32,398 bases of DNA from JBKHJA01 sp046538375 (GTDB lineage Bacteria > Acidobacteriota > Aminicenantia > Aminicenantales > Aminicenantaceae), in NCBI GenBank assembly GCA_046538375.1, contig JBKHJA010000020.1, forward strand, positions 1-32,398, written 5' to 3'. Within the stretch, counting starts at the first letter, position 1, and every line of letters starts with the position of its first letter. Position numbers and translations under genes: made by a program. Below, piece after piece: positions 16,218-23,243 of the stretch. Below the pieces are notes generated by a model that saw only the letters and a list, made by a program, of their open reading frames with translations, was not told the origin of the DNA and did not search any database.

Positions 16218-16488
16218 TCCCATAGTGAGTTGGTATTTTGAACTCCTCAAATTTTCTGACCATGATTCTTTAGGGTAGGCAGGAAATGTCTCCATCCTCG
16301 CTCCGCACCCGTCATCGCCTGGGCTGCTTACCAAAATCATGTCTGAACAGTGAAAGAGAAAGGATGAGAGGAGAAAATCTGAATTTTTGGCAATTTCCAG
16401 GCGACGAGGGGTCCCCTACGCTGCGGGTGGAGACATCCCCTGCCAAGGCGTATCATGTTTTTATGAGTATGACCAAGCAACTTTGGGA
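16218..16488. repeat. Palindromic element A (271 bp)
   Basis: The region 16003-16611 has no convincing gene. Its middle is a large imperfect inverted repeat. The outer ends are TCCCATAGT and, inverted, TCCCAAAGT. Inward, TTGGT, CATGAT, GGCAGG..ATGTCTCCA and TCGTCGCCTGG (left copy TCATCGCCTGG) recur in both arms in the same order, around an 80-base loop. The element shares its ends and an AGGAAATGTCTCC block with element B at 27767-28078. No transposase and no clear target duplication are seen. It may be a non-autonomous mobile element or a long structured RNA. Confidence 0.55.
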
Positions 16489-16574
16489 CAAATCCTGTTT
16501 TTATTTTATAGGGATATTTATTTGATAAGGGATATTTTTATAAAGATTTATAAAGATAAATGAAATGTCAAATG

Positions 16575-16605
16575 TTGAGATGCAGCCCCTCCCTTGTGAT
16601 AGAAT
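16575..16605 (+). promoter_or_regulatory. Promoter of uvrA, predicted leaderless
   Basis: TTGAGA (16575-16580), a 19-base spacer and TAGAAT (16600-16605, five of six). Only six bases separate the -10 from the uvrA ATG at 16612, so the predicted first transcribed base is the A of the start codon. The spacer is longer than ideal. Confidence 0.5.
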
Positions 16606-16611
16606 AGACGT

Positions 16612-19155
16612 ATGATTGAGCAGATTCGGGTCAAGAAGGCAGCCCAGCACAACCTCAAGAATCTGGATATCGATCTGCCCCGAAACCGACTGATCGTGGT
16701 CACCGGGCCCAGCGGTTCAGGAAAATCCTCCCTGGCTTTCGATACCATCTTTGCCGAAGGCCAGAGGCGGTATATCGAGTGCCTGTCCACTTATGCCCGC
16801 CAATACATCGAGATGATGGAAAAACCTGAGGTGGAATCTATCCAGGGGCTTTCTCCCTCTATTTCCATTGACCAGAGGACAATCTCATCCAATCCCCGCT
16901 CCACGGTAGGAACAGTCACAGAAATATATGATCTGATGCGGCTTTTGTTTGCCCGGGCGGGGACGCCTCACTGTCCTGGTTGTGGAAGGAAAGTCAGTTC
17001 CCAGACAAAGCAGCAGATTGTGAACCGTATAATGACTGCTTCTCGCGGGGAGAAAATCAAAATCCTCTCGCCTGTGGTCAAGGGGCGGAAGGGAGAGTAC
17101 CATGCCCTTTTCGAGAGATTGAGAAAAAAGGGCTATCTGCGGTTTCGAGTGGACGGCGCAATGAGAGAAATGGAAGAGAGTGTGCGTCTGGAAAGGATGA
17201 AAAAGCACCATATCGAAGTTTTGATCGATGAGATAAAAATATCTCCAGATTCAGAGAAAAGGCTCGCGGAGGCCGTGGCCAGGGCACTGGAAATGGGAGA
17301 AGGAGATCTGTTGATGATAGATGCCCGGGGGAAGGACTCTTTCTATTCCTTGAATCTTCTCTGTCCTTACTGTGACATAAATCTGCCCGAGCTGGAGCCT
17401 CGAACTTTTTCTTTTAACAGCCCCTATGGAGCCTGCCCCCGCTGCCACGGCATTGGTTTTGAGACTGTGCTGGATAAATGGGGCGATATCGAGCTTACCG
17501 GCAAACTCTGTTCTTTCTGTCAGGGAAGCAGGTTGAGGGGCGAGAGCCTGGCAGTAAAGATCAACGGCTATAACATCCACCGATTGAGCTCTCTTCCGGC
17601 AAGGAGATTGATTTCAAAACTCAACTCGCTGAATTTTTCTTCGCATCAAAAGATCATTGTTTCCAGGATTCTCAAGGAAATCCAGTCCCGGCTGAAGGTT
17701 ATGGTGGAGCTGGGGCTTCCTTATCTTCAATTGACCAGGACCACCGGTTCCCTCTCCGGTGGAGAAGCCCGGCGGGTCCGTCTTGCCGCCCAGGTGGGTT
17801 CCCGGTTGAGGGGCATCCTTTATGTGCTGGATGAGCCCACTATCGGTCTTCATCAACGAGACAACCGGAGATTGATCTCCCTGTTGAGAAATATCAGAGA
17901 CCAGGGGAATTCCATCATCGTGGTGGAGCATGATGAACAGACTATCCGGGCGGCTGATTTCATCCTGGATTTGGGTCCTGGGGCTGGAGAGGAAGGAGGA
18001 TACAAGGTGGCTGAAGGGAACTTGGATAAGATCCTCTCTTCTCCCTGCTCTCTCACTTCTCAGTATCTCCGCAGGGAAAAGTCCATCCCTATTCCTCCCC
18101 AGAGGAGAAGGCCTCAAGGATGGCTGACCGTCAAGAAGGCCCAACAGTACAATTTGAAAAATATCGATGTTGGAATCCCCCTGGGTGTGATGACCGCGGT
18201 CACCGGCGTTTCCGGTTCTGGCAAGAGCACCCTCATCTACGATATTCTTTTTAAGAGCCTCTTGAATATGTTCCACCATGCCAAGCAGAAAGAAGGAAAG
18301 CATCAAGAAATTTTGGGAACCGATCAAATCAACAAGGTCATCTCCGTGGATCAAAAGCCCATAGGCCGGACTCCCCGGTCCAACCCGGCCACCTATACGG
18401 GGCTGTTCACCCCTTTGAGACAGCTTTTTGCTCTGACTCCCGAATCGCGAGCCCGAGGGTATAAAGCAGGCCGCTTCAGTTTCAACCTGCCTGGAGGCCG
18501 CTGTGAGGAGTGCAGGGGAGCAGGATCGAAGAAGATTGAAATGCATTTTTTACCGGATGTTTATGTGACTTGTGATCGTTGTCAGGGCCGCCGCTATAAC
18601 AAGGAAACGCTGTCTGTCTCTTATAAAGGGAAAAACATTGCTGATTACCTGGACATGACTGTGGATGAGGCTTTTGAGTATTTGAGAGCTCATCCTATCC
18701 TGAAAATGAAGTTGGGAATATTGAAAAAAGTGGGAATGGGCTACATCAGATTAGGCCAGCCAGCTCCTACCCTGTCGGGAGGAGAAGCCCAGCGAATCAA
18801 ATTGACCAAAGAGCTCAGCCGCAAAAATACAGGTCAGACTTTGTACCTCTTGGATGAGCCCACCACCGGACTTCATTTTGATGATGTCCACAAATTGCTG
18901 CGGGTCCTTTCCGAGCTGGTGAAATTAGGAAACACCGTGGTGATCATCGAGCATAATCTTGAAGTGATCAAGTATTCCGATTATATTATAGATCTGGGGC
19001 CAGAAGGAGGAGAAAAAGGAGGCTGGGTGGTGGCCGAAGGGACTCCAGAAAGAGTGGCCCGGATGGAGCACTCTTACACCGGGAAGTTTTTGAATAGAGT
19101 GTTCTCACGGAGTCAGAAAGAACCAAAAGCGAATATTTTTCAGGAAGCAAAATAG
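16612..19155 (+). CDS. uvrA: Excinuclease ABC subunit A, short insertion domain
   Basis: An 847-residue UvrA, the damage-sensing ATPase of nucleotide excision repair. It has two ABC modules: Walker A at 32-39 and about 532-539, signatures LSGGEARRVRLA (about 381) and LSGGEAQRIKL, Walker B LYVLDEPTIGLHQRD and LYLLDEPTTGLHFDD. The UvrB-binding region is present (ILSPVVKGRKGEYHALFERL, about 151). Zinc cysteines are at C251/C254/C275/C278, C300/C303 and C631/C634/C654/C657, plus an extra CPGC at 121-124. The usual length is about 940; about 100 residues are missing between C278 and C300, where the insertion domain normally sits. No Shine-Dalgarno sequence precedes the ATG and a promoter abuts it. 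First gene of uvrA-holB-ricT. Confidence 0.95.
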   Translation: MIEQIRVKKAAQHNLKNLDIDLPRNRLIVVTGPSGSGKSSLAFDTIFAEGQRRYIECLSTYARQYIEMMEKPEVESIQGLSPSISIDQRTISSNPRSTVGTVTEIYDLMRLLFARAGTPHCPGCGRKVSSQTKQQIVNRIMTASRGEKIKILSPVVKGRKGEYHALFERLRKKGYLRFRVDGAMREMEESVRLERMKKHHIEVLIDEIKISPDSEKRLAEAVARALEMGEGDLLMIDARGKDSFYSLNLLCPYCDINLPELEPRTFSFNSPYGACPRCHGIGFETVLDKWGDIELTGKLCSFCQGSRLRGESLAVKINGYNIHRLSSLPARRLISKLNSLNFSSHQKIIVSRILKEIQSRLKVMVELGLPYLQLTRTTGSLSGGEARRVRLAAQVGSRLRGILYVLDEPTIGLHQRDNRRLISLLRNIRDQGNSIIVVEHDEQTIRAADFILDLGPGAGEEGGYKVAEGNLDKILSSPCSLTSQYLRREKSIPIPPQRRRPQGWLTVKKAQQYNLKNIDVGIPLGVMTAVTGVSGSGKSTLIYDILFKSLLNMFHHAKQKEGKHQEILGTDQINKVISVDQKPIGRTPRSNPATYTGLFTPLRQLFALTPESRARGYKAGRFSFNLPGGRCEECRGAGSKKIEMHFLPDVYVTCDRCQGRRYNKETLSVSYKGKNIADYLDMTVDEAFEYLRAHPILKMKLGILKKVGMGYIRLGQPAPTLSGGEAQRIKLTKELSRKNTGQTLYLLDEPTTGLHFDDVHKLLRVLSELVKLGNTVVIIEHNLEVIKYSDYIIDLGPEGGEKGGWVVAEGTPERVARMEHSYTGKFLNRVFSRSQKEPKANIFQEAK

Positions 19156-19158
19156 AAG

Positions 19159-20136
19159 ATGGCCTTCAGCGATATAGTCGGCAACGAACGCCAGAAAAAC
19201 ATACTCAGAAAAGCCCTACAAAAAGAGAGAATCCCCAATTCCATGCTTTTCTGTGGTTCAGAGGGAGTGGGGAAAGACAGTGTAGCCCTGGTGTTGGCTA
19301 AAGCCATGAATTGTGAAAAAAAGAAAGATGATGCTTGTGAGGCCTGTTCCTCCTGCAAAGCCATAAACCGTTCTCAATTTCCGGATGTGATGGTGATTTC
19401 TCCTGAGAGGGAGGTGGTCAAAATAGACCAGATGAGAACCTTGAAGCAGACGGCCTATTTGAGACCCATGGCAGGAAGGAAGCGGGTGTTCATAGTGAAT
19501 GAAGCTGAAAAGATGAATGAAGAGGCGGCCAATTCCTTGTTGAAAATACTGGAGGAGCCTCCTTTTTTTTCGCATATCATCCTGATCACCCATAATTCCG
19601 GCTTGATAAAACCCACCATTCGATCGAGATGCCAGAAGTTGAACTTTCAACCTGTGTCCAGGGAGGATATACAGAAGGTCCTTGTGGAGAAGGGATGGAA
19701 AAAGGAAAAGGCCAACACCATTTCTCTTCTTGTGGGCGGCAACCTGAAGAGGGCTTTGAGTCTGGAATGGGAAGAGGTTCAGGGGAAGAGAGAACAGGCA
19801 TGGGAACTTTTTTTGTCTTTTCTTCACCAGGAAAAAAGGGCCTCTTATTTGCATGAGTATGTTTCTTCTCCAAATTTTATCCGGGAGGAACTGGAGGAGA
19901 TTTTAGAGATCCTCTCCTCTTTTTACCGGGATTTTATTTTGGTCAAGGAAAAGGGAGATACCCGACTGCTGATGAATCCTGACTATGCCCCGCAGTTCAT
20001 GAAAGCACAGAAAATTCTCAGCCTGGGAAGGACAATGGATTGTTTGGAGGAAATAGATTATGCCCTGTTTGGTCTGCACAAAAATCTGAATGTCAACCTC
20101 CTGGCTTCATCTTTTTTTTCGAATCTGACGGAGTGA
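19159..20136 (+). CDS. holB: DNA polymerase III delta' subunit
   Basis: A 325-residue clamp-loader subunit. The N-terminal AAA+ domain begins FSDIVGNERQKNILRKAL, with a Walker A-like GSEGVGKDS (Asp where Thr or Ser binds magnesium, so ATP use is doubtful, as usual for delta'). A zinc module has DACEACSSC. VFIVNEAEKMNEEAANSLLKILEEPP is the Walker B region and IRSRCQKL the SRC arginine-finger motif. It forms part of the complex that loads the sliding clamp. The ATG follows the uvrA stop after three bases, and AGGAAG lies within the uvrA end. Confidence 0.93.
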   Translation: MAFSDIVGNERQKNILRKALQKERIPNSMLFCGSEGVGKDSVALVLAKAMNCEKKKDDACEACSSCKAINRSQFPDVMVISPEREVVKIDQMRTLKQTAYLRPMAGRKRVFIVNEAEKMNEEAANSLLKILEEPPFFSHIILITHNSGLIKPTIRSRCQKLNFQPVSREDIQKVLVEKGWKKEKANTISLLVGGNLKRALSLEWEEVQGKREQAWELFLSFLHQEKRASYLHEYVSSPNFIREELEEILEILSSFYRDFILVKEKGDTRLLMNPDYAPQFMKAQKILSLGRTMDCLEEIDYALFGLHKNLNVNLLASSFFSNLTE

Positions 20137-20139
20137 AAC

Positions 20140-20820
20140 ATGTCTGAAATAGTGTGTGTTCTTTCAGAACGATCTGGTAAAATATTTCGGGCTAAGAAGG
20201 GAAAAGAAAAGATACAAACAGGGGATGTGTGCGTGGTGGAATCGGAGTGGGGAGGAGATTTGGTGAAGGTTATCGACGACTCCTCCCAGGTCTGTCATTA
20301 CCGTAAATCCATCCAGGATGCGGTTGGCATCATCCGTAAGGCCACCCAGGACGACAAGAAAAAATTCAAATGGATGGAGGAGCAGGAGAAAAAAGCTTTT
20401 TACTTCTGCCTCCAGAGAATAAAGGCCCGAAAGTTGCCCATGAAACTGGTCTTGGTCCGCTACTTCTTTAATGAAAAGAAAGGTGTTTTCTACTACACCG
20501 CTGATGGCAGGATTGATTTCAGACAGTTGGTCAGGGATCTGGCCAAGGAGTTCAAGATGAGGATCGAAATGCGCCAGATCGGGGTGCGGGATGAAGCCAA
20601 GATGGTGGGAGGCATTGGAGTCTGCGGACGTACCCTTTGCTGCTTCACCTTTATTAAAAATTTTGAGCCGGTGACTATTCAAAAGGCAAAAAGACAGCAA
20701 ATCGTCATCAATCCGACAAAGATCTCTGGATTATGTGGACGCTTGATGTGCTGCCTGCGGTTTGAAGAAGAAAGTCGGGGCCGGATGTATGCAGAAGAGG
20801 AGAGAGTCGAAGAGGAATAA
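20140..20820 (+). CDS. ricT: PSP1-domain protein RicT (YaaT)
   Basis: A 226-residue PSP1-domain protein. The core has FFNEKKGVFYYTADGRIDFRQLVRDLAKEF, then GGIGVCGRTLCCFTF and GLCGRLMCCLRFEE, the two Cys clusters of the RicT family. In Bacillus subtilis RicT joins RicA and RicF in an iron-sulfur complex that steers RNase Y mRNA processing; holB next to yaaT is also the Bacillus order. No RicA or RicF gene is visible nearby. It starts three bases after holB and the operon ends in the hairpin at 20827-20892. Confidence 0.9.
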   Translation: MSEIVCVLSERSGKIFRAKKGKEKIQTGDVCVVESEWGGDLVKVIDDSSQVCHYRKSIQDAVGIIRKATQDDKKKFKWMEEQEKKAFYFCLQRIKARKLPMKLVLVRYFFNEKKGVFYYTADGRIDFRQLVRDLAKEFKMRIEMRQIGVRDEAKMVGGIGVCGRTLCCFTFIKNFEPVTIQKAKRQQIVINPTKISGLCGRLMCCLRFEEESRGRMYAEEERVEEE

Positions 20821-20826
20821 AAAAAC

Positions 20827-20892
20827 AGGCCTCTTTTTCTGAAGGATGGCCTTTACGGTTAGGGCTATCCGGTTTGCAGAAAAAGAAGCCTG
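20827..20892. terminator. Shared terminator between ricT and the anti-sigma gene
   Basis: A long hairpin: AGGCCTCTTTTTCTG pairs with CAGAAAAAGAAGCCT (one bulge), and an inner stem GGATGGCC pairs with GGGCTATCC. On the minus strand it is followed by a run of T (20820-20825 reads A on the plus strand), the form of an intrinsic terminator for the sigma/anti-sigma operon. On the plus strand a weaker T-rich stretch follows. It fills the gap between the two convergent operons. Confidence 0.75.
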
Positions 20893-20902
20893 CCCTTTTC
20901 CT

Positions 20903-21553
20903 TTATTCCGGGGAAATGATCTTGAATTCGACTCTGCTGGAGACAGCCAGCAGAGTGCCTTCAGGAGAGAAAGCTTTCACCTGCCAAGAATATTTTTGAT
21001 CTGAGTTCATCAGTTTTTTGACTTCTTCAGGAAGGGTGATGGTGCTTTCGGTGGTGGTCCCGGTCCACAGCAGCTTCTGGTTGTAGATATAGATCCTGTA
21101 CTCCACATCCTTTCCCAAGCTTCTCCATTTGAACCGGGAAGGAACTGTGTTGATGTCTATCAGCGGCGAGATGAGGGTGATGGATTCTCCCCTGACCACG
21201 TCTTCGTTTATGAAAAATTGAGGAGAAGTTGTCTTGAGATTGGGAATCACTCCCAAAATCACTATCAGGATAAGGGCTGCCGAGGCTGCGGCCACAGCCC
21301 ACTGCCGGGGAGTAAGAAGGGATGGGATGGATGCATACCAGGGGAGTCTTTCTTTTTCCTCAGCCAGGTACTGGTCTCGAAAAAGCTGGTGGCCCTGGGC
21401 TTTAATCACAGAAATGATTTCTTCTCTTTCCTGCATTTTTTCAAAACAATGGGAGCAGTTGAAATAGTGCAGCTCAAATTCTTCCATTTTGTCATCGGAC
21501 AGCCTGTTCATCAAATAATCATCGATCAGGTTTTCGTACTTACACTTTTTCAT
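20903..21553 (-). CDS. Zinc-finger anti-sigma factor, membrane-anchored
   Basis: A 216-residue protein with an N-terminal zinc-finger anti-sigma domain: HYFNCSHC gives the H-x3-C-x2-C signature near residue 30, preceded by YENLIDDYLMNRLSDDKMEEFE. One membrane segment follows at about 85-107 (WAVAAASAALILIVILGVI). The outer part (about 110-216) is beta-rich (RFKWRSLGKDVEYRIYIYNQKLLW, YSWQVKAFSPEGTLL), like an immunoglobulin or fibronectin-type fold. I chose the ATG at 21553 because GAAAGG lies eight bases upstream; an ATG ten codons earlier lacks a binding site. It follows the ECF sigma gene after 64 bases and presumably holds that sigma factor at the membrane until a signal arrives. Confidence 0.82.
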   Translation of the reverse strand: MKKCKYENLIDDYLMNRLSDDKMEEFELHYFNCSHCFEKMQEREEIISVIKAQGHQLFRDQYLAEEKERLPWYASIPSLLTPRQWAVAAASAALILIVILGVIPNLKTTSPQFFINEDVVRGESITLISPLIDINTVPSRFKWRSLGKDVEYRIYIYNQKLLWTGTTTESTITLPEEVKKLMNSDQKYSWQVKAFSPEGTLLAVSSRVEFKIISPE

Positions 21554-21617
21554 GGTTTTGGCCTTTCTTTTGATTTCAACCATTTAGTCGCACCAAATGC
21601 AGGATTTCGGAATAAAA

Positions 21618-22118
21618 TCAATTTTTTAAAAATTTCCTCAGAAGCTTTTGTGAATAATTCACCCGTTCGCTTACCCGACGGGGAGAGATGCCCAGTTTTT
21701 GAGCCACCTCTTTCCGGGAAAGATCTCTATAATAATAAAGGTATAACACCTCTCTGTACTTAGGTTTCAGCTTTTTTATGGCTTCAGCAACCTTTTCCTC
21801 TCTTTCTTTATCCTCCATCCGCTGGTGAGGGGCGGGCAGAGGACTGGGTTCAGGGGCGTGCTTCAGGACCTTGCTTTTCCTGCGGATGTAATCGACAATC
21901 CTGCGGCTGGTGATGGTGTAGATAAAAGTTCCGATGGAAGATTCGCCTCTGAATTCTCCTTTTTTTATTTTTTCCACCACGTTGAGCATGATTTCGTTCA
22001 CCACATCTTCCCAGTCAGGGCTGGAGCCTCCTATACTCTTTTTTACCCTGAAGCCCACCACCGGCCTGTACTTGGCAACAATCTCTTCTAGAGAGAAGTT
22101 TTCTTTCTTGTTGGACAT
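21618..22118 (-). CDS. ECF-family RNA polymerase sigma factor
   Basis: A 166-residue sigma factor. Region 2 is DWEDVVNEIMLNVVEKI and GTFIYTITSRRIVDYIRRKSK; region 4 is LKPKYREVLYLYYYRDLSRKEVAQKLGISPRRVSERVNYSQKLL with its helix-turn-helix. I chose the ATG at 22118 (MSNKKENF). The frame is open upstream to 22169, but that part overlaps a near-consensus promoter (-10 at 22126-22131) and cannot be in the mRNA. A Pro-rich linker (APEPSPLPAPHQ) joins the two regions. The downstream gene is its probable anti-sigma factor. Confidence 0.9.
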   Translation of the reverse strand: MSNKKENFSLEEIVAKYRPVVGFRVKKSIGGSSPDWEDVVNEIMLNVVEKIKKGEFRGESSIGTFIYTITSRRIVDYIRRKSKVLKHAPEPSPLPAPHQRMEDKEREEKVAEAIKKLKPKYREVLYLYYYRDLSRKEVAQKLGISPRRVSERVNYSQKLLRKFLKN

Positions 22119-22125
22119 GGATTCC

Positions 22126-22154
22126 ATTATATATACTGCCTGAAATGTTGACAA
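22126..22154 (-). promoter_or_regulatory. Near-consensus promoter of the ECF sigma gene, predicted leaderless
   Basis: On the minus strand TTGTCA (22149-22154), a 17-base spacer and a perfect TATAAT (22126-22131). Seven bases separate the -10 from the ATG at 22118, so transcription should begin one base before the start codon. The match is to the housekeeping sigma consensus, so the gene is probably not only autoregulated. On the plus strand the same site reads TTGACA (22148-22153). Confidence 0.75.
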
Positions 22155-22224
22155 GATGACTTTTTTCAATTTTTTTTATCATTTGGCGACTAAATTTCCC
22201 AGAAATTAATAAACAGGACGAAAA

Positions 22225-23190
22225 TTGGATAAAATGAAAACAAAAGCCCAAAGTCAAAACAGAATGAAAAGAACAAAAACCTGGACAATTCAGGATGAGA
22301 GAGGACAGAAAATAGACACCCGATATGATTTTTACAGAAATCCCCTTTCTCCTGCTGACAGAAAGGCTTCCAACCGGATTATGGGGATGAAATCATTCGT
22401 TTTACCTCCACGGGAATATGAAAATGGATCTTCCCGGCTGCTTTCCTGGTCTATGGAAGCGGAGAAAAGAGAGAAAGTGAAGGCGGCTAAACGGATATTA
22501 AGAGATTTAAGCCGGTATAACACCCACATTTTCCAGGACCATCAAAAAGATAAGGATGATTGTGTTCCAGAGAAACACATTTTTCTCAATTCCAATCTTT
22601 TTTATTGGGTAGCCGCCACAGACGGGAATGAAGATACCTTAGGTCATTCTCAACTTGTGGCCCGCTACACTTTGATGTTGAGCAGAGCCCTGGGAATCGA
22701 GGATAAGAATGATCTGCTCCATATTGAAAGAGGGGCCTTGCTCCACGATATAGGGAAAATCGGAATTCCTGAATCCATATTGAGGAAAGCTGGACCGTTG
22801 AGCGCCGCTGAAAAAGAAGTGGTCAAGGAGCATCCGCTCATAGGATATGAGATGATCGAAGAATTCGAGTTTTTAAAGAAAGCAGCACAGGTGGTTTTGT
22901 TTCATCATGAAAGCTACGATGGCACCGGATATCCTTTCGGCTTGGCCGGTGAAGAGATTCCTTTAGAAGCAAGAATCTTTGCCCTAGCTGACACCTTGGA
23001 TGCTATCACTTCGGACAGGCCTTACCGCCAGGCAAGCGGATTTGAAGAGGCTTCCCGGGAAATAGAAAAGTGGAGCGGCAGCCAGTTTGATCCTGATGTG
23101 GTGGAGGGCTTCTTTTCTGTCCCCATAGAAAAGTGGAAGCAGATTAAAGGAGAAACCGAATCTTTGCTCGGCTTCTCCACTGTTCACTGA
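22225..23190 (+). CDS. HD-GYP domain phosphodiesterase
   Basis: A 321-residue protein with an HD-GYP domain at about 130-310, which breaks down cyclic di-GMP in characterised members. Visible motifs: LGHSQLVARY, GALLHDIGKIGIP (HD), EHPLIGYEMI, HHESYDGTGYPFGL (the GYP signature) and ARIFALADTLDAITSDRPYR. The first 120 residues are basic and match nothing I recognise; there is no membrane segment or receiver domain. AGGA stands six bases before TTG at 22225, better spaced than for the ATG at 22234, so the start is uncertain by three codons. It is divergent from the ECF sigma gene with 106 bases between starts. Confidence 0.9.
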   Translation: MDKMKTKAQSQNRMKRTKTWTIQDERGQKIDTRYDFYRNPLSPADRKASNRIMGMKSFVLPPREYENGSSRLLSWSMEAEKREKVKAAKRILRDLSRYNTHIFQDHQKDKDDCVPEKHIFLNSNLFYWVAATDGNEDTLGHSQLVARYTLMLSRALGIEDKNDLLHIERGALLHDIGKIGIPESILRKAGPLSAAEKEVVKEHPLIGYEMIEEFEFLKKAAQVVLFHHESYDGTGYPFGLAGEEIPLEARIFALADTLDAITSDRPYRQASGFEEASREIEKWSGSQFDPDVVEGFFSVPIEKWKQIKGETESLLGFSTVH

Positions 23191-23243
23191 TTTCACAGAT
23201 CACACCCAGCACAAAGGGGACTCGCTCCCTCTTCATTTGAGAT

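Noticed and set aside
16074..16340. 88-codon minus-strand open frame in the gap upstream of uvrA
   Set aside because: No recognisable domain, no clear ribosome binding site, and half of it lies in the palindromic element A. A decayed gene fragment cannot be excluded.
18130..18260. UvrA2 (the paralogue lacking the UvrB-binding domain) as the identity of the 847-residue UvrA
   Set aside because: The UvrB-binding region is present (about residues 130-245); the missing part is the insertion domain instead.
17614..18546. 310-codon minus-strand open frame
   Set aside because: Fully antisense to uvrA, which has all expected ATPase and zinc motifs across this stretch.
22118..22169. Longer N-terminus for the ECF sigma factor
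   Set aside because: The extra codons overlap a near-consensus promoter, so they should not be transcribed.
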